Assembly (NCBI GenBank): GCA_964577175.1
Contig: CAZNYC010000061.1
Coordinates: forward strand, 1 to 22,868
DNA length: 22,868 bases
Reading direction: 5' to 3'
DNA from: BS750m-G62 sp964577175
GTDB lineage: Bacteria; Planctomycetota; Phycisphaerae; FEN-1346
The translations under genes were made by a program, and so were the position numbers. The first letter of the stretch is position 1, and each line of letters begins with the position of its first letter. Under the pieces are notes generated by a model that saw nothing but the letters and a program-made list of their open reading frames with translations, was not told the origin of the DNA and searched no databases. Below are positions 9,012-15,730 of this stretch, one piece after another.

Positions 9012-9561
9012 CGAAGCGGCCTGCCGCGCTGCCGTTTGTTGTCATTTCGGATTTCCGCTTTTCGGTTTCCGATTTCGTATCATTCCGCCTTCCGGTTTCC
9101 GCTTTCGAACCGTTCCGCACTCCGCATTCCGCATTGCCAAGTGCCGGAGGCACGGCTGTACTGTAGCCACGGGCACCAGCCCGTGGGATGGATGGGCATG
9201 TGGTATGGAGGAGCCCCGTAGGGGCGACTGAACCCAATCGCCCCTGCGGGGCTCCGAAACAAGGGGGATATGCGGCTTTCGCATCCACGGGCTCGCGCCC
9301 GTGGCTACAGAACAGTCGCCCCTGACGGGGCAGCAGACATCGCCGTTGCCGTTGGCTGTTCATTCCTTTTCCGCCGTACCCGTTTTGGCGGCTTGGCGAC
9401 TCTGTGTGAGGCTGCCGTTGACGTTGCCGTTCTTTCCGATTTCCACTTTCCAATTTCCGATTTCGTCTCGTTCCATATTCCGCACTCCGCATTCCGCGTT
9501 CGGGAAATCCCTTTCAACCCGCCGCCCCCTGCACTATAGTGTGCCGCTCGGACAGGCGTAG
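9012..9561. repeat. Repeat-packed intergenic region
   Basis: No gene. Two low-complexity arrays of a degenerate 7-bp unit of type ttccgnt/attccgc lie at about 9046-9149 and 9431-9500. Between them is a nested palindrome. Its outer arms, tgtagccacgggc (9162 on) and gcccgtggctaca (ending 9309), each also form a local hairpin. Its inner arms at 9210-9227 and 9238-9255 pair over 18 positions with one G-T. The pattern is that of accumulated REP-type elements. Confidence 0.65.
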
Positions 9562-9707
9562 GCGTAGGGTGGGTGCTTTGCACCCACGCGGTCTCTGGCA
9601 ACAGCAACGGTGGGTCCAGAGAACCCACCCTACATCCGCCAATCCCATGGAGCGAAGGCGATGGCGTTTGACGATTTCCCAAAGGGCGTCCGCGACGAGG
9701 CCGAGCG
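9562..9707 (+). repeat. 146-bp duplication of the tyrS leader and first codons
   Basis: This block is identical, as far as I can read, to 9861-10006. It holds the gtagggtgggtg-type palindrome, its partial inverse, the ribosome-binding region and a copy of the tyrS ATG (9661) with the first 15 or so codons (MAFDDFPKGVRDEAE). After the copied segment the frame runs into adjacent repeats and stops at 9787-9789, giving a 42-codon decoy ORF. It is a tyrS 5'-end fragment, not a working gene. Confidence 0.85.
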
Positions 9708-9861
9708 CGTAGGGTGGGTGCTTTGCACCCACGCGGAACCTGACCTCACCGCCACACGGAGCCGAAGGCGATGGACTTCGAGCGCGTAGGGTGGGTGCTT
9801 TGCACCCACGCGGAACCTGACCTCACCGCCACACGGAGCCGAAGGCGATGGACTTCGAGCG
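9708..9861 (+). repeat. Two tandem 77-bp repeats before tyrS
   Basis: 9708-9784 and 9785-9861 appear identical. Each begins with the palindrome gtagggtgggtg...cacccacgcgg and ends with a second start-like segment, gaaggcg followed by ATGGACTTCGAGCG, resembling a diverged copy of the tyrS ribosome-binding and start region (MDFE instead of MAFDDF). The palindrome therefore occurs four times in 300 bp (about 9563, 9709, 9786, 9863). Confidence 0.85.
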
Positions 9862-9959
9862 CGTAGGGTGGGTGCTTTGCACCCACGCGGTCTCTGGCAA
9901 CAGCAACGGTGGGTCCAGAGAACCCACCCTACATCCGCCAATCCCATGGAGCGAAGGCG

Positions 9960-11240
9960 ATGGCGTTTGACGATTTCCCAAAGGGCGTCCGCGACGAGGC
10001 CGAGCGGCAACTCGACGCCCTCCGCCGCGGCGCGGTCGAGATCTACACCGACCACGACCTGCGCGACAAACTCGCCGCCGCCGTCCACCAGGGGCGGCCC
10101 CTGCGCGTCAAACTCGGCATGGACCCCACCGCCCCGGACATCCACCTCGGCCACACCGTCGTCATGGGCAAGATGCGCACATTTCAGAACCTCGGCCACA
10201 AGGCCGTCCTCATCATCGGCGACTACACCGCCCGCGTGGGCGACCCGTCCGGCGTGGACCACACGCGGCCGGTGCTCAACGAGGAACAGATCCGCGAGAA
10301 CGCCCACACCTACTTCGAGCAGGCCGGCAAGGTGCTCGACCTGTCGGAGGAAACGATCGAGATCCGTTACAACTCCGAGTGGCTCGCCGGCCTCTCCTTC
10401 GCCGACGTCCTGCGCCTCGCCGCGAACATGACCGTCGCCCGCATGCTGGAACGCGATTCGTTCGAGCGGCGGTACAAGGCCGGCGACCCCATCGGCGTGC
10501 ACGAATTCCTGTATCCGCTGATGCAGGCCCACGATTCGGTGGCGACCCGCGCGGACGTGGAACTCGGCGGCACGGACCAGACGTTCAACTGCCTCGCCGG
10601 CCGCGAACTCCAGCGGGCCGCCGGCCGCGAAGCCCAGGTCGTCCTCACCATGCCCCTGCTCGTGGGCCTCGACGGCACCGAAAAAATGTCGAAGTCCAAG
10701 GGCAACACCGTGGGCGTCACCGATTCGCCGCGGGACATGTTCGGCAAACTGATGAGCATCCCGGACCGGCTGATGGAGAACTACTTCACGCTCCTGACGA
10801 CCGTGCCGCTGGACGAGGTGCGCCGGGCGCTGCAAACCGAGCATCCGCGCGACGCCAAGGAGCGCCTCGCCCGGACGGTCACCGCCCGGTACCACGGCGA
10901 GGCGTCCGCCGACGCCGCCGCCGAAGACTTCCGGCGCGTCTTCGCCGAGCACGCGCAGCCGAGCGACATCCCGGAGGTCCGCCTCTCACCGGCCGTCCTG
11001 CACGTCGACACGGGCACCGGCCGCGTGGGCCTGGCCTCGTGCCTCACCGCGGCGGGGCTTGCCGCGAGCAACAGCGAGGCCATGCGCCTCATCCGGCAGG
11101 CAGCCGTCTGGCTCGACGAGGACCAGATCACCGACCCCAAGGCAACGATCGACCCCAACTCGGCCAGCGGTTCCGTCTTGCGTGTCGGCAAGAAGAAGTG
11201 GGTAAGACTCACGTTTAAGGATGCGCCCGACGCGCGGTAG
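9960..11240 (+). CDS. tyrS: Tyrosyl-tRNA synthetase
   Basis: A 426-residue class I aminoacyl-tRNA synthetase that activates tyrosine with ATP and charges tRNA-Tyr; cytoplasmic. The HIGH signature is HLGH (residues 62-65) in the context 'GMDPTAPDIHLGH'. 'GDYTARVGDPSG' follows, then the Tyr-binding region with 'ELGGTDQTFN' (201-210), and the KMSKS loop is exact at 242-246. The C-terminal 80 residues, from 'ASCLTAAGLAASNSEAMRLI' on, form an S4 RNA-binding domain. The ATG at 9960 is preceded by ggagcgaagg. Decoy copies of this start lie upstream as repeats, so the leader has been restructured by tandem duplication. der follows after 92 bp on the same strand. Confidence 0.94.
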   Translation: MAFDDFPKGVRDEAERQLDALRRGAVEIYTDHDLRDKLAAAVHQGRPLRVKLGMDPTAPDIHLGHTVVMGKMRTFQNLGHKAVLIIGDYTARVGDPSGVDHTRPVLNEEQIRENAHTYFEQAGKVLDLSEETIEIRYNSEWLAGLSFADVLRLAANMTVARMLERDSFERRYKAGDPIGVHEFLYPLMQAHDSVATRADVELGGTDQTFNCLAGRELQRAAGREAQVVLTMPLLVGLDGTEKMSKSKGNTVGVTDSPRDMFGKLMSIPDRLMENYFTLLTTVPLDEVRRALQTEHPRDAKERLARTVTARYHGEASADAAAEDFRRVFAEHAQPSDIPEVRLSPAVLHVDTGTGRVGLASCLTAAGLAASNSEAMRLIRQAAVWLDEDQITDPKATIDPNSASGSVLRVGKKKWVRLTFKDAPDAR

Positions 11241-11293
11241 TCGGGCGTGGGACTCGGCGGCGCCGCAGGCTCACGTGGGGCCGGGCCGTCGCC

Positions 11294-11325
11294 GTTCCGC
11301 ATTCCGCATTCCGCATTCCGCATTC
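11294..11325. repeat. Heptamer array (attccgc)n directly before der
   Basis: Four tandem copies of attccgc or close variants. The array ends 8 bp before the der ATG and occupies the place where a Shine-Dalgarno sequence would be. Same unit type as the arrays at about 9046-9149 and 9431-9500. Confidence 0.75.
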
Positions 11326-11332
11326 GCCTCTG

Positions 11333-12706
11333 ATGCCCCTGCCCAAAGTCGCCATCGTGGGTCGGCCGAACGTCGGCAAGTCGAGCCTGTTCAACACGCT
11401 CGCGCGCCGGCGGATCGCCATCGTCGAGCCGACGGCCGGCGTCACCCGCGACCGCGTCGCCACGCTCATCGAGGCCGACGACCGCTGGTTCGAACTCGTC
11501 GACACGGGCGGCATGGACTTCCGGACGGAGGCGGACCTGTCGGCCGACGTGGCCGGCCAGATCGAGTTCGCCCTCGCCGAGGCGGACCTGGTGGTCTTCG
11601 TCGTCGACATTCGCGACGGCCGGCAGGTGCTCGACGAGCAGATCGCCCGCCGACTCCGCCCCACGGAGGTCCCCGTCATCGTCGCCGCCAACAAGGCCGA
11701 CCACAAGGACCACGAGGCCGGGGCGGCCGACTTCCACGCCCTCGGCTACGAGCCGGTCCTCGCGGTGAGCGCGAAGCACGGACGGGGCCGGGCCGACCTC
11801 CTGGAGGCCATCGCCGAGCGGCTCCCCGAAGGCGCGGACGAGGCCCCCGCCGACGTCGCCATGCGCATCGCCATCGTCGGCAAACGCAACGCCGGCAAGA
11901 GCACCTTCCTGAACGCCCTGGCCGGCGGCGAGCGGGTCATCGTCTCCGAGACGCCCGGCACCACCCGCGACGCCGTCGACATCCGCTTCGAGAAAGACGG
12001 CCTGACGTACGTGGCCATCGACACCGCCGGCGTCCGAAAACGCAAGAGCCTGGCCGACGACATCGAGTTCTACAGCCTGACGCGGGCGATGGAGTCCATC
12101 CGACGGGCCGACGTCGTCCTGCTGCTCATCGACGCGGCCGTGCCCGTCAGCCAGGTCGATAAGCACCTGGCGGCCGAGATCGAGAAACAGGCCCGCCCCG
12201 TCGTCCTCGTCGTCAACAAGTGGGACCTGGCCAAGGGATACGCCGGCACCGACGACTACGCCGATTATCTCACGAAGATGCTGCCGGGCCTCGATTACGC
12301 GCCGCTGGCGTTCACGACGGCGACCGAGGCGCGGAACGTGCCGGCCACCGTCGACCTGGCCCGCGCGCTGCACAAGCAGGCCCATACGCGCGTGGCGACA
12401 GGCACGTTGAACCGCGTCCTGCGGTCGGCGATGAAGGAGAACCAGCCGCCCTCCCCCACCGCCACCCTGCCGAAGGTGTACTATGCCACGCAGGTGGCGG
12501 TGGCCCCGCCGACGATCGTCCTGTTCGTGAACCACCCGGACCTGTTCACGCAGTCGTACCGTCGATTCATCGAAAATCGGATGCGCGACGAACTGCCGTT
12601 CGCCGAGGTGCCGATCCGCATCCTGTTCCGCGCCCACCGGCCGGAGGACGAGGCGAAGAAGCATACCGGCCGCAGAAAGGACGGCAAAGGACGCAAGGGC
12701 GCCTGA
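11333..12706 (+). CDS. der: Ribosome-associated GTPase Der (EngA)
   Basis: A 457-residue double GTPase needed for 50S ribosomal subunit assembly. Two G domains in tandem: the first has the P-loop GRPNVGKS (10-17), 'DTGG' and 'NKAD'; the second has GKRNAGKS (about 183-190), 'PGTTRD', 'DTAGVRK' and 'NKWD'. A C-terminal KH-like domain follows, from about 350, with 'PKVYYATQV' and the typical 'FVNHPDLFTQSYRRFIENRM'. It ends in a basic tail (KKHTGRRKDGKGRKGA). The ATG at 11333 fits the family N-terminus, but no Shine-Dalgarno is visible because an attccgc repeat array abuts it; translation may be leaderless or coupled to tyrS. Confidence 0.95.
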   Translation: MPLPKVAIVGRPNVGKSSLFNTLARRRIAIVEPTAGVTRDRVATLIEADDRWFELVDTGGMDFRTEADLSADVAGQIEFALAEADLVVFVVDIRDGRQVLDEQIARRLRPTEVPVIVAANKADHKDHEAGAADFHALGYEPVLAVSAKHGRGRADLLEAIAERLPEGADEAPADVAMRIAIVGKRNAGKSTFLNALAGGERVIVSETPGTTRDAVDIRFEKDGLTYVAIDTAGVRKRKSLADDIEFYSLTRAMESIRRADVVLLLIDAAVPVSQVDKHLAAEIEKQARPVVLVVNKWDLAKGYAGTDDYADYLTKMLPGLDYAPLAFTTATEARNVPATVDLARALHKQAHTRVATGTLNRVLRSAMKENQPPSPTATLPKVYYATQVAVAPPTIVLFVNHPDLFTQSYRRFIENRMRDELPFAEVPIRILFRAHRPEDEAKKHTGRRKDGKGRKGA

Positions 12707-12937
12707 CCCGGCGCTCGGGCGGGGTAGGGTCCGGCCCTGCTGAAACAAGCGATCCGGTCGGCCAAGCCTTGCCGTGAAGGCACACGGACAGGCGGCCCAA
12801 GAACAGCAGAAAGCAGAACAGGAGACCGCAGGTGAGCACCCCGTAAGCAGGCAACCGACACAGGCCTTCGTAAGCCCTTGCGTTTCGCTCCTGCTCTCCT
12901 CTCTCCTGCTCCCCTGCGCTGCCCGGCGAAGCCGGGC

Positions 12938-13024
12938 TGGTGGGCGAGGCGGGAGTCGAACCCGCACGGGCCAAGGGCCCAGGGGATTTTAAGTCCCCAG
13001 CGTCTGCCGTTCCGCCACTCGCCC
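12938..13024 (-). tRNA. tRNA-Leu(UAA), attachment site of the element
   Basis: The minus strand folds as a class II tRNA of 84 nt plus an encoded CCA (12938-12940). The acceptor stem is GGGCGAG/CTCGCCC with discriminator A, as expected for Leu. T8, a D-arm starting ggcggaa, anticodon stem gggga/tcccc with loop CTTAAAA (anticodon TAA), a long variable arm and the T-arm GCGGG-TTCGACT-CCCGC follow. All arms pair. The 5' half, from the anticodon loop to the acceptor 5' strand, is duplicated at 22814-22852, so that half of the present gene was brought in by the element. Its original upstream region now lies beyond 22852; the present 5' flank is the integrase 3' end. Confidence 0.95.
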
Positions 13025-13025
13025 A
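12987..13025 (-). other. Attachment site attL (39-bp core repeat)
   Basis: Identical over 39 bp to 22814-22852. It covers the tRNA-Leu from the anticodon loop (ttttaag on the plus strand) to one base beyond the 5' end. The sequences on both sides differ between copies, which marks the limits of crossover identity. Confidence 0.9.
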
Positions 13026-13033
13026 TGCTCCTT

Positions 13034-14359
13034 CTAAGTCTCGTAGCCGTCGGGGCTTACGTCGGTTTCGCCGTCGCCGGCCAGGCCCGCGTCCAGGTCC
13101 TGAGGGACACCTGAGGGACAAATTGTCTCCGAAGCGTTGCGGGTGAGGGCCTCGAACGCCGCCCGCGCGGCGCCGGGCTTGTCCCGGCCGACGTAGTGGA
13201 GCGTCGTGGCCATGGCGGCGTGGCCGAGCATGGCCTGGACCTGCCACGGCGTCGCCCCGGCGTCGGCGGCGAGGCGGCCGACGGTGTACCGCAGGCCGTG
13301 GCACGTGATCGGCGGGACGCCGGCGAGCAGGCAGGCCTTCTTGAGGTCCGCATTGAATTCGCGTTCCCACGGATCCTCGTCGGCGGTCGTGCCGCGGCCG
13401 AAGACCGGCCCGGCGTTGACGACGAGGCGGGCGTCCTCGGCCGAGAGGCCCTGGCCGACCAGCTCGGCGACGCGGCTGGACCGGTACTCTTCCAGCAACC
13501 GCCCCGTCTCGGCGGTGAAGCCGACCAGCCGTTCCTCGACGCCCTTCGGCCGCCAGCCGCAGGGTTCCTCGGTGATGAGCCACTTCCCATTGCCGGTATC
13601 GATGTGCTGCCAGGTGACGTGGCTGAGTTCCCCGACGCGAGGTCCCGTCTCGGCCGCGAGGGCCGCGGCGGCGTGGAGTTTTGTCCCCATCTCCCCGGCC
13701 TGATGCAGCAGCGCGTCGCACTGGCGGCGGTTGAGTCGCGTCGGCTGCCGGCGGAAAGCCCGCAGCAGGCGGACATGCTTCCAAGGGTTCGTCGCCGCGA
13801 GGCCGAGTTTCATCAGGTAGGCGTTCCAGAACGAGAGCAGATGCTTCAGGTCGCGGTTGACGGTCGTCTCGCGGACGGGGATCGGGCCTTTGCCGTGGCG
13901 GGTCCGGCCGTGCGTCCGGCGCCAGCCCGGGAAACCGCGGACCATCGTCGGCGTCACCTGCTCCACGTACTGAAGCCGCTTGCCGTCGGGGCCCGGGCCC
14001 GGGCGGCACGTCAGGACGGCCTCGGCGTACCGCTCGAAGACGAGGACGACCTTGCGGTAGGCCCGCAGCGTGGCCGGGCGGGTCTCGGCCGCGATGGTCG
14101 CGAGGGCCTGGTCGCGGGCATCCGTCCAGGACGTCGGGCCGGCGGCCGCACCGCCGCCGTTGAGTTCGGCCTCTTTCTGCGCGGCGCGTTCGTGGGCCTC
14201 GCGTTTCGCGCGCGTGCTGGTCAGGTCGCGAATCGTCTCGCGGCGCCGCTCGCCGGTCAGGCGGTCCACGATCCGGAGGCGGAAGGGATGGTCGCGTCCC
14301 CGCTCGGTGACGACCGTGACCCGGTAGCGGTTCGAATGCGTCACGGTTCCGCGTGTCAT
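13034..14359 (-). CDS. int: Tyrosine recombinase / integrase of the element
   Basis: A 441-residue site-specific recombinase that would integrate and excise the element at tRNA-Leu. It has an N-terminal arm/core-binding region (about 1-205, with basic 'TRAKREAHERAAQKEAEL') and a C-terminal catalytic domain. All catalytic residues are visible: R241 in TGPRVGEL, H354 and R357 in HGLR, H380 in LGH and the nucleophile Y389 in TLHYV. The start at 14359 (MTRGTV) is chosen because AGGGG lies about 9 nt upstream; the frame is open 29 codons further but that part looks like leader. The stop lies 9 bp from the tRNA 5' end, and the gene reads toward the tRNA. The last 30 residues (ICPSGVPQ...) contain 11-bp DNA repeats shared with the other element end. 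Confidence 0.95.
   Translation of the reverse strand: MTRGTVTHSNRYRVTVVTERGRDHPFRLRIVDRLTGERRRETIRDLTSTRAKREAHERAAQKEAELNGGGAAAGPTSWTDARDQALATIAAETRPATLRAYRKVVLVFERYAEAVLTCRPGPGPDGKRLQYVEQVTPTMVRGFPGWRRTHGRTRHGKGPIPVRETTVNRDLKHLLSFWNAYLMKLGLAATNPWKHVRLLRAFRRQPTRLNRRQCDALLHQAGEMGTKLHAAAALAAETGPRVGELSHVTWQHIDTGNGKWLITEEPCGWRPKGVEERLVGFTAETGRLLEEYRSSRVAELVGQGLSAEDARLVVNAGPVFGRGTTADEDPWEREFNADLKKACLLAGVPPITCHGLRYTVGRLAADAGATPWQVQAMLGHAAMATTLHYVGRDKPGAARAAFEALTRNASETICPSGVPQDLDAGLAGDGETDVSPDGYET
13099..13123. repeat. Tandem 11-bp repeats at the left end
   Basis: cctgagggaca occurs twice in a row (13099-13109 and 13110-13120), inside the integrase 3' end. A 23-bp stretch (13101-13123) recurs with one mismatch and in the same orientation at 22710-22732. 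The distance to the att core is about 75 bp on the left and 81 bp on the right, suitable for integrase arm-binding sites. Confidence 0.6.
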
Positions 14360-14395
14360 CGGTCTGCCCCTAATGGTCGGGCCGCCCGGTCCGGT

Positions 14396-14474
14396 GTGAT
14401 GAGAACGCCCGCGGGGCGGGCTTCCGGTCGGGCGGCCCAAGGTCAACGGTGCTGGGATCGGACGTTCTCATCAC
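14396..14474. promoter_or_regulatory. 12-bp inverted repeat upstream of the integrase
   Basis: gtgatgagaacg (14396-14407) and its exact complement cgttctcatcac (14463-14474) flank 55 bp, giving a centre distance of 67 bp. They lie in the 173-bp gap between gam and int, where the integrase promoter would be expected. They could be operator half-sites for a looping repressor or excisionase sites. Confidence 0.5.
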
Positions 14475-14532
14475 GCCTCCACCCTGCGCCGGGCGGCGCG
14501 GCAAGTCAATGGAAAACCCCGCGGCCCGGCCC

Positions 14533-15069
14533 TCAGTCGCCCGCCGGCGGCGTCTCCGTCGTAACGTCCGCGTAGAAGCGGTCGGCCGTCCGGCGGCGGA
14601 CGCCGAGGTCCGCCAGGGTCTCGTCCTCGTAAGTTGCGAGGACATCCTTGTTCGGCCGCTTGGTGACGAGCAGGGCATCCTCGAGGCCGGCGGCCTCGAG
14701 GGCGGCCACCACGTCGTTAGCCTTGGCCTTGTATGCGATCCTGGTCACCCGTCGCCACCCGAGACGGCCGTGGGGGAGGGCGAGGCTGCGGGCCGGGCCG
14801 AAGGTCCGCTTGTTCTTCTTGGCCCATCCTTCCACGGCTTTGCGGAGGCCCTTGGCCTGCTCCAGGGCCTCGGCGGCGCGGGCGGCCGCACTTTCGCGGA
14901 TGCGGCGGATCCGCATCTCGGCCGCGCCGGTGATCTTCTCCGCCGCGGCCTCGGCTTGGGCGATCCGTAGCAGGGCGACATCCACCTCGCGGGTCGTCTC
15001 CAGGACCTCGGCCGGCGGCTCCTGCTTCCGGCCCTTCGTCCGGCTCGTCTTGCGTGTTCGTTTCGGCAC
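14533..15069 (-). CDS. gam: Gam-like host-nuclease inhibitor
   Basis: A 178-residue protein matching the Mu Gam family, which binds double-stranded DNA ends (a Ku-like role) and shields them from host exonucleases. A basic, Thr-rich N-terminus is followed by a long helical or coiled-coil stretch (about 28-88) ending in AVEGWAKKNKR. Then comes the family signature 'LPHGRLGW' (98-105) after 'FGPARSLA', and a C-terminal alpha/beta part with 'ALEAAGLEDALLVTKRPNKD'. The start is GTG at 15069 with AAAGGAG seven bases upstream; no closer ATG. It lies 17 bp after the excisionase-like gene in one operon with the replication initiator. It would protect linear or replicating element DNA. No Red/RecT-type recombinase is nearby. 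Confidence 0.8.
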   Translation of the reverse strand: MPKRTRKTSRTKGRKQEPPAEVLETTREVDVALLRIAQAEAAAEKITGAAEMRIRRIRESAAARAAEALEQAKGLRKAVEGWAKKNKRTFGPARSLALPHGRLGWRRVTRIAYKAKANDVVAALEAAGLEDALLVTKRPNKDVLATYEDETLADLGVRRRTADRFYADVTTETPPAGD

Positions 15070-15086
15070 GTCTTGCTCCTTTCACG

Positions 15087-15302
15087 TTATCGGTCCGCCC
15101 CCGCGCCGGCGCCGGCCAGGAACGCCTCCAGGTCCTTACGAAGGACCCGCAGATCTCGCCCCACCCGCAGGACGCGGAGGCCATTCGCCTCCAGGGCGCG
15201 GACGGTCTGGCTGGGGCGCTGGACGCGCTTGCGAAGGACGCCGCAGACATCCTCAGGCGTCAGGACCACCGGCAGGTCCCCGAGATCAACGTGGCCGTTC
15301 AT
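15087..15302 (-). CDS. Small HTH protein, excisionase-like
   Basis: A 71-residue protein of the MerR/excisionase-type helix-turn-helix class. 'LTPEDVCGVL' (14-23) forms the first helix pair, 'SQTVRALEANGLRVLRVGRD' (31-50) gives the recognition helix and wing, and 'LRKDLEAFL' (54-62) is the typical C-terminal helix. Such proteins bend DNA to favour excision or act as AlpA-type regulators. The ATG at 15302 overlaps the preceding stop (ATGA), implying translational coupling. Its place in the operon leading to int supports a role in excision or integrase control, but a plain repressor role cannot be excluded. Confidence 0.65.
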   Translation of the reverse strand: MNGHVDLGDLPVVLTPEDVCGVLRKRVQRPSQTVRALEANGLRVLRVGRDLRVLRKDLEAFLAGAGAGADR

Positions 15303-15730
15303 GGGCGTCTCCCCTCCCCCGCTTCCGCCGCGGCCGTCGCCAGGAGCGGCGCGGCTTCCAGATCGGCGAGCGTCTGCTCCGCCGTGATGAAGTTGAATGT
15401 GGCCTGCCCGCTCAGGGCGGCGCGGGCGGTCTCCTTGAACCGCTCGCACCGCTTCGCCTGCCGGCGGACCCGCTTGTACAAATTCGCGTATGCTATCAAG
15501 AAATCTTCCCGACTCTCGCAGAGAAACGCGCCGGCGGGCGTGCCGGCGGTCGTTCCGACGGGGGCGCCGGCCAGGACCAGGTCCGCCAGGATGTCCCGGA
15601 CGTCGCGGACGGTGATCTCGGCGCCGAGGCCGCGGAGGTCGGCGGCGATGCGTGACTGCGTTCGGGCCCGCTGCCGGCCGCGGGCGTAGCGAAGGAGGTA
15701 TCCCAAAACGAGGGCTGCATTGCCGGTCAT
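15299..15730 (-). CDS. Winged-helix-like phage protein, function unknown
   Basis: A 143-residue protein. The N-terminal half ('ALVLGYLLRYARGRQRARTQ', then 'SRIAADLRG...ITVRDVRDILADLVLAG') looks like a winged helix in which the second helix reads a split between input sequences. 'GAFLCESREDFLIAYANLYK' follows and a basic C-terminal helix (about 98-120) ends with 'ATFNF'. This layout is common in small proteins beside phage replication genes, and I know no assigned function. It starts with ATG at 15730 behind AAGGGAGA and overlaps the initiator stop by ATGA; its own stop overlaps the next gene by ATGA. It is thus translated in step with the initiator and is probably a replication accessory or regulator. 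Confidence 0.65.
   Translation of the reverse strand: MTGNAALVLGYLLRYARGRQRARTQSRIAADLRGLGAEITVRDVRDILADLVLAGAPVGTTAGTPAGAFLCESREDFLIAYANLYKRVRRQAKRCERFKETARAALSGQATFNFITAEQTLADLEAAPLLATAAAEAGEGRRP

Noticed and set aside
12921..12937. Hairpin gcccggc/gccgggc beyond the tRNA 3' end as a terminator
   Set aside because: The stem is only 7 bp and no T tract follows on the minus strand; it may help 3' processing but is not supported as a terminator.
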